Assembly: GCA_013540605.1 (NCBI GenBank)
Contig: JABVCK010000028.1
Coordinates: 62,001-126,000, forward strand
DNA from: Bacillota bacterium
GTDB taxonomy: Bacteria; Bacillota; Clostridia; Ch29
Length of the DNA: 64,000 nt
Direction: 5' to 3'
The position numbers and the translations under genes are program-made. The notes beneath the pieces are model-generated. The model did not search any database, was not told the origin of the DNA, and was given only the letters and a program-made list of their open reading frames with translations. Shown one piece after another: positions 27,858 through 36,202 of this stretch; the stretch's first letter is position 1; every line of letters starts with the position of its first letter.

Positions 27858-28202
27858 GGCTATGATTACTTTCTTGTTGTGAACTATGGTCAGCTGAATG
27901 AACACGGCGCTCCCGGCGATGCTGTCGATATAACCTATACGCCGCACAACAAGGAGCTTCAGGTGGTAAGGCAGGGGCAGACAGTTTATCGTAGGAGCAT
28001 AGAGGATATTGCCATAAAAATTCATGAAAAGAACAAAGGCAAGAATAGCCTGAACCAGGCGGAGATGACCTTTTCGGAAGAGAATGAAAGCGTCCGGGTT
28101 CTTTATATATTTAAGCATATCAGCGGTTCGGAGGGGAAGGCGGCGGGAGAGATCAACATAGACCAGCCTGAGCTATATCTATTTGTTAAGTTGATCAAAT
28201 AA
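27858..28202 (+). pseudogene. C-terminal fragment of an unrecognised protein
   Basis: The frame GYDYFLVVNYGQLNEHGAPG continues for 114 residues to the stop at 28202 and ends INIDQPELYLFVKLIK, with good codon use and no internal stop. The best in-frame ATG (27879) lacks a ribosome binding site. Just upstream another frame reads VFPDIENIKSIFKSYIKVR, which may be the same protein one base out of phase. I do not recognise the family. I treat it as the 3' end of a broken gene. Confidence 0.5.
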
Positions 28203-28225
28203 TTCAGCAAAAGTCAATAGCAAAA

Positions 28226-28260
28226 AGCAAGGGGAAGCGAGGGAACCCCGTCCCCTTGCT
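28226..28260. terminator. Bidirectional terminator
   Basis: AGCAAGGGGA / TCCCCTTGCT, a perfect 10-bp stem between the convergent 27.9-28.2 kb fragment and the glycosyltransferase gene. Confidence 0.7.
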
Positions 28261-28262
28261 TC

Positions 28263-29399
28263 CTAGATTTTTTCAAACAGTTCCAACAGCTGGTATGCGG
28301 TTCTGTCCAGGTTGTATTTTTCTTCGGCAAGCTGTCTGCCCGTCCGTCCCATGTCCATCGCAGCATCCGGATGCTCTATGAGATAAATGATATTGTCCGC
28401 CAGAGCCTCCGGGTTATTATAATCTTCAATGACAAGGCCGTTAACGCCATGCGTGATTACTTCGGCGTTGCCCCCACGGTTGGTGGTTATTATAGGCAGG
28501 CCGGCAGCCATGGCTTCATAGTGCACCCTTGCCAGGGGCTCCTTCCACTGGGAAACGCATGTGAATATGTCGCCAAGGTTGTAGTATCTGGGAATTTCCC
28601 TGGGGGGTAGAAATCCGGTGAATATCACCAAATCCTTCAATTCTTCCGCCGCCAGCTGCAGCTGCCTCACATAGTCATCGGTCGCGTTGGTACCGTACCA
28701 TTTGCTGCCTACGAACACTACCGCTGTCCGGGGATGCTTTTCCGTCACCCGCTTCATCGCCTGCAGCAGTATATGCGCGCCCTTTTTACTGCTCAACCTT
28801 CCCACGTAAAGTATAACCTTATGGTCATTGATGCCAAACCTTGTGCGCATGGCATTCCTCTCTTCAATCGCCTCCTGGGACCAGAACGGTTTATACTGGC
28901 TTATATCGGCACCGGAATACACAACATTTAACTTATTTTCAGCAGACGGATACAGGTTTTTCACGCCGTCCGCTATGAACCTGCTCACAGTTGTGATGAA
29001 GCTTACCCTATCTATGCAGTTCTGCGCTTTTTCAGGATCGATCTTCTTGGGCAGGAACATCTCATTGTGAAGGCTGAGGCTGAAAGCGCTGTCCGGCGCA
29101 AGCGGGCTCAGGGAAGGAATCCACACCGGCCTGTTGAAAACATGGATCAACCGGTACTCACCGGAAATCACGCGTTTAAGGCTGTTGAGATATTCGTGCC
29201 TGGTTCTTCCCTGTATCCGGACGTGCCGGACATTTCCCGCAGTCTCTGTTGCGGGCAGTTTGCTGCTTTGAAGGCTGAACACGGTTATATCATGGTACAT
29301 GGAAAGAACAGGCAGTATTCCGTCAATATATATTTGAATAGCTCCTCCGGATATTGCCGGAACGGGCAGTTTTTCAGTGCAGATAAGCGCAATTTTCAT
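28263..29399 (-). CDS. GT4-family glycosyltransferase, CotSA-like
   Basis: A 378-residue GT-B enzyme: N-terminal Rossmann-like MKIALICTEKLPVPAISGGA, C-terminal GT4 domain with LYVGRLSSKKGAHILL, FTGFLPPREIPRYYNLGD and the EX7E-like EPLARVHYEAMAAGLPIITT. It probably adds sugar to a surface polymer. Two cotS-like kinases lie just upstream on the same strand, matching the cotS-cotSA arrangement of spore coat loci. The longer open frame that reaches 29705 is only the 57-bp repeat being read through; the ATG at 29399 has AGGAGGAAATT in front and begins the conserved domain. Confidence 0.9.
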   Translation of the reverse strand: MKIALICTEKLPVPAISGGAIQIYIDGILPVLSMYHDITVFSLQSSKLPATETAGNVRHVRIQGRTRHEYLNSLKRVISGEYRLIHVFNRPVWIPSLSPLAPDSAFSLSLHNEMFLPKKIDPEKAQNCIDRVSFITTVSRFIADGVKNLYPSAENKLNVVYSGADISQYKPFWSQEAIEERNAMRTRFGINDHKVILYVGRLSSKKGAHILLQAMKRVTEKHPRTAVVFVGSKWYGTNATDDYVRQLQLAAEELKDLVIFTGFLPPREIPRYYNLGDIFTCVSQWKEPLARVHYEAMAAGLPIITTNRGGNAEVITHGVNGLVIEDYNNPEALADNIIYLIEHPDAAMDMGRTGRQLAEEKYNLDRTAYQLLELFEKI

Positions 29400-29414
29400 A
29401 ATTTCCTCCTTTAA

Positions 29415-29608
29415 GGTATGGGGACACACCGCTGCTACGCGAGTATTCCTTGCCGCGGAATGTCCCCGATCGGTATGGGGACACACCGCTGCTACGCAAG
29501 TATTCCTTGCCGCGGAATGTCCCCGATCGGTATGGGGACACACCGCTGCTACGCGAGTATTCCTTGCCGCGGAATGTCCCCGATCGGTATGGAGACAAAC
29601 CGCCGCTT
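29415..29608. repeat. 57-bp tandem repeat, three full units plus a partial
   Basis: Units begin with GGTATGGGGACACACCGCTG at 29415, 29472 and 29529; a diverged partial unit starts at 29586, and a last GGTATGGGGACACA lies at 29612. Each unit contains GGGGACA and TGTCCCC arms around a CCGCGG-containing middle, so each can form a hairpin. The units differ at one base (GCGAGT or GCAAGT). There are no spacers, so it is not a CRISPR. Confidence 0.9.
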
Positions 29609-29629
29609 TAAGGTATGGGGACACACTTT

Positions 29630-29830
29630 GTGTTAGTTCGTAGTTCGTAGTTGGTAGTTCGTAGCTCTCAGATCGCAGTCGACAGATCGCAGGCACTAGG
29701 TGCAATAATTCAGTTTCTAGTTCTCAGTTATCAGTTCTCAGCCTCAAAGGTTAGTCTTACAGGCCTTTTCCCTTAAGCTTTACCCTATGCACTGGCAACT
29801 GAGAACTGGCATCTGATAGCTAATAATTAG
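29630..29830. repeat. Intergenic short-repeat array
   Basis: GTAGTTCGTAGTTGGTAGTTC, CAGTTATCAGTTCTCAG and ACTGAGAACTGGCATCTGAT tracts belong to the same family as at 4.9 and 8.3 kb. They fill the gap between the 57-bp repeats and the end of the first cotS-like gene. Confidence 0.7.
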
Positions 29831-30861
29831 CCACTGATCACTATAATGTCCCCGATATTATGCTGTAGCATGGTAAATTTGGCCTGTTCCATTCTTGCAG
29901 CCCTCTCAATTTTGCTGTCCTCTACCGGTTTGTTTTTCTTGAACAGGTTCTTTACCTCGGCAAAAAACCAGTGCGGAAACAAAAGGTCGATTTTTAATAT
30001 TTCCTTTTCCTGTTTTGACAGGCCGTTGTTCTTTTCATAGCTTCCCAGTATCTGCGATGCAATGCTCTTATCCGTCCAGCCGTTGTCTTCCATCTGCTTC
30101 CCTATAAGCTTTCGCAGATCCCTGGCAGGCAAGTCATAGGTTACCCCGTCCAGGTCCAATACAAATACTCCCTTTTCCGATAGAAGGGCGTTGCCTTCAC
30201 CGTAGTCCTGGTGGCATAAGGGGCATTGTTCGTTGTCAACCGATGCAGCAGCACTGTACGGCGACGCATCCAGAGCCTTTATGGCAATGTCTGCCATTTC
30301 AATTACAGAGTCAACATGTTTGAGGTAGGAGCGGTACCCCTGCTGCCCGGCTTTGGACATGGACAGGTTCTTCCACTTAGCCATATTGTCTCTCATGGAG
30401 CGGTACTGTCCCGGCCACTTTCCGAGCTTTGAGGAGGTCCTCGCTTCAGCCGGGGGCCGGTACCCTACAGAGGCTTTGTGAAAACGGGCCAGGCCCTCCA
30501 TCGCCAGACGCAGGTCAAAAGCATCGCTGAAGTTCAAATCCCTGCCTTCAATCCACTCGTATAATACGAAGAGGTGATCCATATATTGAGTTATTGCATT
30601 GTTTTCACGGTTTAAGTGCACCGCCGGAACGTTGCCTCCGTTATTATAGATATAAACCTGGGCATAGACCGAAAACATAGCTTTATCCACCGAATGCCTG
30701 AGCCTTTTCAGGCACATCCGCCGGCCTTTAAAGGCCACTTCCCATAGCGTCTTCAGCCCTTTGTTCTGTATAAGCCTTATCTGATCGGGAGCAATATTAT
30801 AATTAGCCAGGACATTTTCAGCCATCTGCGTCAGGCCGGTGTCATTCTGCTTTATGCTCAC
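29827..30861 (-). CDS. CotS-family spore coat kinase-like protein (1)
   Basis: A product of about 344 residues with the CotS/YutH/YsxE aminoglycoside-phosphotransferase fold: N-lobe KGLKTLWEVAFKGRRMCLKRL, hinge FVLYEWIEGRDLNF near 100, catalytic loop CPLCHQDYGEGNALL near 218 (HxD replaces the usual HGD), and VFVLDLDGVTYDLPARDL with the metal-binding Asp. CotS proteins are coat components of Bacillus spores; a kinase activity is not established. I choose GTG 30861, spaced 7 bases from GGGAGGA. It is followed by the CotSA-like gene and preceded by a second cotS-like gene. Confidence 0.88.
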   Translation of the reverse strand: MSIKQNDTGLTQMAENVLANYNIAPDQIRLIQNKGLKTLWEVAFKGRRMCLKRLRHSVDKAMFSVYAQVYIYNNGGNVPAVHLNRENNAITQYMDHLFVLYEWIEGRDLNFSDAFDLRLAMEGLARFHKASVGYRPPAEARTSSKLGKWPGQYRSMRDNMAKWKNLSMSKAGQQGYRSYLKHVDSVIEMADIAIKALDASPYSAAASVDNEQCPLCHQDYGEGNALLSEKGVFVLDLDGVTYDLPARDLRKLIGKQMEDNGWTDKSIASQILGSYEKNNGLSKQEKEILKIDLLFPHWFFAEVKNLFKKNKPVEDSKIERAARMEQAKFTMLQHNIGDIIVISG

Positions 30862-30883
30862 GTGCAATCCTCCCTTTCATTGG

Positions 30884-31915
30884 TTACCGCGGAATTACGG
30901 TGTCAAAATCCTGTATGACAGGTTCAACCGTCTTTTCTATATGCACCATTTCCTTCAAGCGTTTCAGATACTTTTCTTCGGTCCAGCTTTTTTCCCGTTT
31001 TTCATAATATTTGCCCATGATGCCTGCGAACAGATGGGGGTAAAGCAGTTCCCATTTCAGGACCTGCCACTGGCAGAGGTCCAGGGGGTTTTTCTCCTGG
31101 TACCAGGCGAGGATGTCTCTGGCCAGGCCCACGTCCCAACCGCCTCTTTTTTTCATGATCTTCAACAGAAGTTTCCTGACATCTCTTATGGGTATATCCA
31201 TAGTTACGGAATCCGTATCCAGCACAAAAAACTCGCCGGATTCAGTCAGAACAAGATTCCCTGCAGCAAAATCCTGGTGGCACAAACATCCCGTATCGAT
31301 GCAGCTGTTCACCCAACTGGAATAGCAAGACCCTTCCAGACCATCGATCGAATTTTCAATCCTCTTCAGGAAATGCGGAAATTCTTTTAATATGATACTG
31401 CCAAAAGCGCTGTGCTGTGGCTGCGAGCCTTCAGCAGCATAAAAATTCTTGAGCTTATCCACATCCGCCCTGTATTTTTCCGGCCACTTCCCGAGATGTA
31501 CCCTCGGCTTACAGTCTGCAGGAGGAGTAAAGCCAATGGATGATTTGTGAAACCTGGCCATTTCCTGCGCTGTTCTTTTAAGCTCCCCTGGATTGCTGTA
31601 ATCCGGATTTTTACCATAAACGGCTTCACTTAATATATAGCAATTATTGCCGGAATAGGCATAGTTTCCTCCATCAACGGTTCTTATTATTTGTGGAATG
31701 CGGATACCCCTGCGCTGCAAATATTCTACTGCAGCAATTATAAAGCCCACGGTTTCTTTAGAATTGGACTGTTTTTTAAGGATTTTGTAGCCATCCGGGG
31801 CCTTGATCCACCATACACCCTTTTTCCCTTTATAGGATTCAACCTTTATATCGATAACATCGATATCGTACTGCGCCAGCACGCCTTCCAGCGCTTCTCC
31901 GTAAATCTCCCGCAT
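30884..31915 (-). CDS. CotS-family spore coat kinase-like protein (2)
   Basis: A 343-residue paralogue of the next gene: GKKGVWWIKAPDGYKILKK at the ATP lobe, catalytic loop CLCHQDFAAGNLVLTESGEF, and FVLDTDSVTMDIPIRDVRKLL, the same order as its neighbour. The two share little beyond these motifs, so the duplication is old. ATG 31915 follows GAGGAGGAGAAATT, and the gene ends 22 bp before the second copy, so they are probably one operon. The IS110 element sits directly upstream and may have cut this operon from its promoter. Confidence 0.88.
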   Translation of the reverse strand: MREIYGEALEGVLAQYDIDVIDIKVESYKGKKGVWWIKAPDGYKILKKQSNSKETVGFIIAAVEYLQRRGIRIPQIIRTVDGGNYAYSGNNCYILSEAVYGKNPDYSNPGELKRTAQEMARFHKSSIGFTPPADCKPRVHLGKWPEKYRADVDKLKNFYAAEGSQPQHSAFGSIILKEFPHFLKRIENSIDGLEGSCYSSWVNSCIDTGCLCHQDFAAGNLVLTESGEFFVLDTDSVTMDIPIRDVRKLLLKIMKKRGGWDVGLARDILAWYQEKNPLDLCQWQVLKWELLYPHLFAGIMGKYYEKREKSWTEEKYLKRLKEMVHIEKTVEPVIQDFDTVIPR

Positions 31916-31959
31916 AATTTCTCCTCCTCGTATAAAATTAAATTAGCGTCAATTTGAGA

Positions 31960-32269
31960 GCCCAAAGCCCTGTAATTCCAGGGATTGAGAGCTTCTCAAA
32001 AAAAGTTTGAGTTTTGCTCTTTGAAAAATCAAAAGTGTTTACAAGTTTAGGGCTTTCCAGCATAATCAACTATGGTATAGGGGAAGTACGCCTCCTCCTT
32101 GTTGCGCCTTTTAGGTGACTTCTTTTTAAGAGTGTACCCCCTCCCCTGGCAGGTACTTCTAACGCGCAGTTTGTTTCTTTGAATTCTGATTCTGGCGAGG
32201 ATGTTGAGCTTGCCAGGGATGCTGGGACCCCTATTCCAATTTCAATTTCTTTCTAAGGTGGTGATCTTA
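31960..32269 (+). ncRNA. IS110 left end and upstream noncoding region, candidate bridge RNA
   Basis: About 300 bp without a gene precede the IS110 transposase. In IS110-group elements this 5' noncoding end encodes the structured bridge (seek) RNA that pairs with target and donor DNA. Here CCAAAGCCCTGTAATTCCAGG and the GGAAGTACGCC / GGCAGGTACTTC segments (near 32083 and 32147) could form loops, but I cannot fold it or fix the element's boundary. Confidence 0.45.
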
Positions 32270-33763
32270 ATGAGTAAAAGACTTTTTGCCGGTATTGATG
32301 TCAGTCTGGAAAACAATCAGCTTTGTCTAATGGACTATGACGGCAATACTGTCGGAAAGTCCCTAAGCTTCGCTAACAACCTGCCTGGTGCCCTGGCCAT
32401 GGTTGAATATCTCAATTCCCTCATGGATGCAGGGGATTTCGAGAAGTTGATCATCGGCATGGAAGCTACCGCTTTGTACTGGTTCCCCCTGTTCAATTTC
32501 TTGGCTTCCAGTGCTTCATTTGGCGATAAGGACGCCGAGGTTTTACCTCTCAATCCCAAGGTTGTTAGCAATTTTCGTGGTTCTTATCCCGATATGGATA
32601 AGACTGATATCAAGGATTCTTTTGTCATTGCTGACCGCTTGCGTTTTGGCAGGATACCTCAAGGCCAGGTCCCTAATGTTGATTTCTTGGCGCTACAAAG
32701 ACTTACAAGGTTCCGCTATCATCTGACACAGCATGTATCACAGCTAAAAAACTATGCCAAATCCTTCTTGTTCCTCACTTTCAGTGAATGGAGCAGGACC
32801 AAGCCTTTTTCGGACATGTTTGGTGCCACGCCAAGGAAGCTGCTGAAGAAGTTTCATTCGGCTGAAGACATTGCGGAGGTTTCCACTGGTGAACTCAGAA
32901 AGTTGCTTCATGAATTCAGCAAAGGGCACTTCCGCGATGTGGATGAAAAGGCCAACCTGGTCTATCAGACTGCCAGGGATTCTTTTCCCATCCCAAAAGA
33001 ACTGGCAGATCAGGTACATATGCTGATTAAGCAGACTTTGCAGCAGCTTGAGCTTTTAGAAAAGCATATTGCCCGTTTGGATAAGAAGATTGCCAAGAAA
33101 ATGCGGAAGTTTAGCACTGTGCTGGAATCCATTCCGGGCATCGGACCTGTGTTGGCTGCCGGTATCCTTGCTGAAATTGGTGATATCTCTCGCTTTCCCG
33201 GTCAGGCTCAGTTGGCTAAGTATGCCGGGCTTACCTGGAGGAAAAACCAGTCCGGCAACTTTAGCGGTAATGTTACTCCCTTGACTAAAACAGGCAATTC
33301 CTACCTTCGCTACTACTTGATCCAGGCTGCTCAGTGTATGGTTAACCACAATGCTGAGTACAGGGAGTACTTTAACCGCAAGTTCAAGGAAACCGCTCGC
33401 CATCCCTACAAACGAGCGCTGTCGCTCACAGCACGCAAGCTTGTGCGTTTGGTCTATGCTCTCCTATCCAGGAACCAGTTGTACATGGCTCCGGAAATAC
33501 GTGAGCACCGCAAGCTTGTTCATAAGGAGGTGTCCAGGACCTCTGTTCCCAAGGTGCAGTCAGAGGACTCTCAGGCGTCGCAAAAGCCAAAGGAAACGGC
33601 AACAAAAAAAGTGAAGACACTAACAGTTGCCGCACGCCCTAAAAGAACTCTGCCTCGCCAGCAGGAAATGCGCGGGGTCGAGCAGTCAACACGTAGGTCT
33701 TCACTTACCCTAAATCTAGCATCTTTGGGGCGAATAGTCAAGACCTACGGAGTGTTAAATTGA
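32270..33763 (+). CDS. IS110-family DEDD transposase
   Basis: Recombinase of IS110. The N-terminal RuvC-like DEDD domain shows FAGIDVSLENN (first Asp), IGMEATALYW (Glu) and DKTDIKDSFVIADRLRFG (two Asp); a coiled linker follows, and then the Tnp20 domain with ESIPGIGPVLAAGILAEIGD and the SGNFSGNVTPLTKTGNSYLR motif carrying the catalytic Ser. The 497 residues from ATG 32270 (behind AAGGTGGTGATCTTA) include a long basic tail after residue 420. The frame is complete, so the element may be active. The 235 bp after the stop hold no gene and probably contain its right end. Confidence 0.93.
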   Translation: MSKRLFAGIDVSLENNQLCLMDYDGNTVGKSLSFANNLPGALAMVEYLNSLMDAGDFEKLIIGMEATALYWFPLFNFLASSASFGDKDAEVLPLNPKVVSNFRGSYPDMDKTDIKDSFVIADRLRFGRIPQGQVPNVDFLALQRLTRFRYHLTQHVSQLKNYAKSFLFLTFSEWSRTKPFSDMFGATPRKLLKKFHSAEDIAEVSTGELRKLLHEFSKGHFRDVDEKANLVYQTARDSFPIPKELADQVHMLIKQTLQQLELLEKHIARLDKKIAKKMRKFSTVLESIPGIGPVLAAGILAEIGDISRFPGQAQLAKYAGLTWRKNQSGNFSGNVTPLTKTGNSYLRYYLIQAAQCMVNHNAEYREYFNRKFKETARHPYKRALSLTARKLVRLVYALLSRNQLYMAPEIREHRKLVHKEVSRTSVPKVQSEDSQASQKPKETATKKVKTLTVAARPKRTLPRQQEMRGVEQSTRRSSLTLNLASLGRIVKTYGVLN

Positions 33764-33969
33764 TTGAGTAATTTCCAGTTGCTTACATCTGCCATCTCTC
33801 CTGTGTAGGCTTAGTTTTCTATACCCTTTTTCCTGAAAACTTACAGTTTGTGCCATCAAAAACTCCAAATTTTTTTCAGCAATTTACTTGACTTTTACCG
33901 CAGTCTTGAATTATGCATGAATACCCTTGCTGCTACGGTTCCATTAAAGAAGTCCGACCTCATCTAACT

Positions 33970-34000
33970 AACAAATAGGGAGAATATCTCCCTATTTGTT
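33970..34000 (-). terminator. Terminator of the amphi-Trp-like gene
   Basis: A perfect 14-bp stem AACAAATAGGGAGA with complement TCTCCCTATTTGTT overlaps the stop codon of the gene. Confidence 0.7.
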
Positions 34001-34256
34001 AATCTTCCTCTTCTTCTTGCTCTTCGGGCTCTTCCTCTTCTTCTATTTCAGCGTTCATCCATGAAATCTTTACTGCTAATTGCCCCTCCATCTCATCGTT
34101 TTCATACTTGACTTTGTAATCCAGCTCTTTGTCTTCAGGGATTTCTACCTGAACGTCTTCCACTGTCAGCTGGCCCTTAAATAATTTGGTAAATAGCTCA
34201 CCCATGAAACCGATGCACTCTTTTCTGGTACCGACATACCCTTCTTTGTATTTCAT
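33999..34256 (-). CDS. Small acidic protein, amphi-Trp-like
   Basis: An 85-residue protein with the pattern of amphi-Trp domain proteins (alternating charged and hydrophobic residues, ELDYKVKYENDEMEGQLAVKISW) and a tail of almost only Glu (EEEEEPEEQEEEED). ATG 34256 follows GAAAGGAGAGGAAAT. Members of this small family have no established function. It stands alone between the IS110 right flank and a short-repeat tract. Confidence 0.6.
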   Translation of the reverse strand: MKYKEGYVGTRKECIGFMGELFTKLFKGQLTVEDVQVEIPEDKELDYKVKYENDEMEGQLAVKISWMNAEIEEEEEPEEQEEEED

Positions 34257-34274
34257 ATTTCCTCTCCTTTCTAC

Positions 34275-34370
34275 TTTTCAGATCACAGTTCACAGATCAC
34301 AGATCACAGGTGCTAGGTCCTAGCCACTGGTCACTAGCCACTGAATTTCTGGCCACTAAAATGTCCCTGT
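34275..34370. repeat. Short-repeat tract
   Basis: GATCACAGTTCACAGATCACAG, then GGTGCTAGGTCCTAGCCACTGG: same degenerate repeat family. Confidence 0.65.
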
Positions 34371-34419
34371 CAGAATGGCCCTTTCTGTAAATATAGTATT
34401 CACCGGTTAGAGATTTGTT

Positions 34420-35373
34420 TCATAATGCACAGTTCTTATCTAAAAAATATTCAATCTGGCTGGCCAGACCTGCTTCAAGCTCAACGGAAGGATTGAAGCC
34501 TAACATCCGGTTTATCTTGGTGATGTCGGCAAAGGTATCCTTTACATCTCCCCTTTGGACGCTTATGAATTCCAGACAGGCTTTTTCTCCTAGTATTCTT
34601 TCAATCATATTTATCACCTCGATAAGCCTTACGGGCTGTCCCCTTCCTACATTGAAAACCTCGCCGGCAACCGTAGACCCGGCAGCCAGTATATTAGCCT
34701 GCACTATATCATCTACATACGTGAAATCCCTTTTTTGATTGCCGTCTCCATATATGGTGATGGGCCTTCCCGATGCAATCGAGCTTATGAAATTGCTTAT
34801 GGCCATATCAGGACGCTGCCGCGGACCATAGACCGTAAAATACCTCAATGATATAACCGGAACATTGTAGTTTTCATGGTAGAGATGGCACAAATTCTCT
34901 GCCGCCATCTTCGTAACGCCGTAAGGCGAAAAGGGTTTAGGCAAATGATGCTCACTCATGGGCAGGATATTGTTATTGCCGTAGACCGAGGAAGACGATG
35001 CGTATACAAACTTTTTTATATCGCAGCCTTTCGCCGCCTCCAGGAGCCTCTGGGTTGCTAAAACATTATTCGCTATATAGGTGTCGAAGCGTTTTCCCCA
35101 ACTGCCCCGCACGCCGGGCTGGCTCGCCAGGTGAAAGATTGTGTCGGCTTCTCTGAGGTATGGTTCCAGCCGTACCTTCGTAAGGTCCTCCCCGACAAGA
35201 ACGAAGTCCGGGCAATCCAGCAGCGAGGACAGGTTTTTTTCTTTAATGCCTCTGCTGTAGTTATCCAGAAAGCAATCTATTCCCGTAACCTGCCACCCTT
35301 TGTCAACAAGGGCCTCACATAGATGAGAGCCTATGAAGCCTGCGCAGCCGGTCACAATCGCTGTTTTTGGCAT
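34420..35373 (-). CDS. NAD-dependent sugar nucleotide epimerase/dehydratase
   Basis: A 317-residue extended SDR: NAD-binding GCAGFIGSH at the N-terminus, IFHLASQPGVRGSWG, SSSSVYGNN, and the catalytic YxxxK in SPYGVTKMAAE with Ser upstream. It is closest in layout to the UDP-glucose/UDP-GlcNAc 4-epimerase and UDP-glucuronate epimerase group; the exact substrate cannot be called. It may supply sugars for the surface glycosyltransferase nearby, but there is no shared operon. ATG 35373 has AGGAGAG in front. Confidence 0.88.
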   Translation of the reverse strand: MPKTAIVTGCAGFIGSHLCEALVDKGWQVTGIDCFLDNYSRGIKEKNLSSLLDCPDFVLVGEDLTKVRLEPYLREADTIFHLASQPGVRGSWGKRFDTYIANNVLATQRLLEAAKGCDIKKFVYASSSSVYGNNNILPMSEHHLPKPFSPYGVTKMAAENLCHLYHENYNVPVISLRYFTVYGPRQRPDMAISNFISSIASGRPITIYGDGNQKRDFTYVDDIVQANILAAGSTVAGEVFNVGRGQPVRLIEVINMIERILGEKACLEFISVQRGDVKDTFADITKINRMLGFNPSVELEAGLASQIEYFLDKNCAL

Positions 35374-35539
35374 ATCTACTCTCCTTCCTGTCCGGAATAA
35401 TACTTTCTAGAACATTTTATTTTTCTGTATTGCAAAACGTGAATTATCTGTGAAATTTGCGGTCCAAATATCACACATATATTGCTGAAGAATACTATAG
35501 TAAATATAAGGTGTAAATTTGCCAAAAGGGGTGAAATGA

Positions 35540-36130
35540 ATGGAAGAAGACATCATGATGAGTGCGGATGCGGGCAGGGTAAGAACTATTATAACCAATG
35601 CAGTTTACGGTAGCGCCACTCAGATATGTAATACCACTATATATATAAGTCCCGTTGATAATAAAAAACCTGCACAGATTCTCGGCTGCACCGTAAAAGA
35701 CGCCCAGATTAAAGAGTGCAGCTTCGAAGAGATCGGGGATAATAAAGTAAACGTCAGGGTAAACGGGATGTTTGAAGTACATGTATGGTATGAAGCAAAT
35801 GGGGATACTTTTGTAGCAAAAACCAACGGAAAGTTCTCGGATGTTATACCGGTAGAGTGTCTCGGTGGGGAAAGCTACCGCAATAAGCAGATACTGGCAT
35901 GGATTTCTCAAAAGCCCATCTCCCTGGGAACGATGATTGTCAGCAAGTCGGGCTCCCCTGCAGTTTCGGTCCAGGTTGAGTACGGCCTGGGCGTAGAAGT
36001 TATAGGCGAAGCTATGCTGAACGTATTAGCCTATAAACTGGACAATGAACTTATAAAGAAGGATGAAGAGGTAATCACGAATTCTCTTACTATGTTCAAC
36101 GTTGATGCTGACAGCGAAGACGAAGATTAA
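35540..36130 (+). CDS. cotE: Outer spore coat protein CotE family
   Basis: A 196-residue protein with the CotE pattern: IITNAVYGSATQICNTTIYI, then PAQILGCTVKDAQI, VNGMFEVHVWYEANGDTFVA and the acidic C-terminal tail (NVDADSEDED). CotE is the morphogenetic protein around which the outer coat assembles in Bacillus. The start is behind AAGGGGTGAAATGA. A promoter-like TACTATAGTAAATAT lies near 35495. It is followed by a classical terminator. Confidence 0.9.
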   Translation: MEEDIMMSADAGRVRTIITNAVYGSATQICNTTIYISPVDNKKPAQILGCTVKDAQIKECSFEEIGDNKVNVRVNGMFEVHVWYEANGDTFVAKTNGKFSDVIPVECLGGESYRNKQILAWISQKPISLGTMIVSKSGSPAVSVQVEYGLGVEVIGEAMLNVLAYKLDNELIKKDEEVITNSLTMFNVDADSEDED

Positions 36131-36147
36131 AGACATATATAACAAAA

Positions 36148-36176
36148 TGGGAGTATTGAACATGCTCTCATTTTTT
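36148..36176 (+). terminator. Terminator of cotE
   Basis: A nine-pair stem (TGGGAGTAT / ATGCTCTCA, two G-T pairs), 5-nt loop and TTTTTT, 17 bp after the cotE stop. Confidence 0.85.
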
Positions 36177-36202
36177 ATTGGGATGGCATTCATGGGTCTT
36201 GC

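Noticed and set aside
29415-29608. CRISPR-like array
   Set aside because: Units of 57 bp follow each other directly without spacers, and no cas genes are present.
29397-29705. N-terminal extension of the glycosyltransferase with 19-residue repeats (RGHSAARNTRVAAVCPHTD)
   Set aside because: It is only read-through of the 57-bp DNA repeat; the ATG at 29399 has a strong ribosome binding site and starts the conserved domain.
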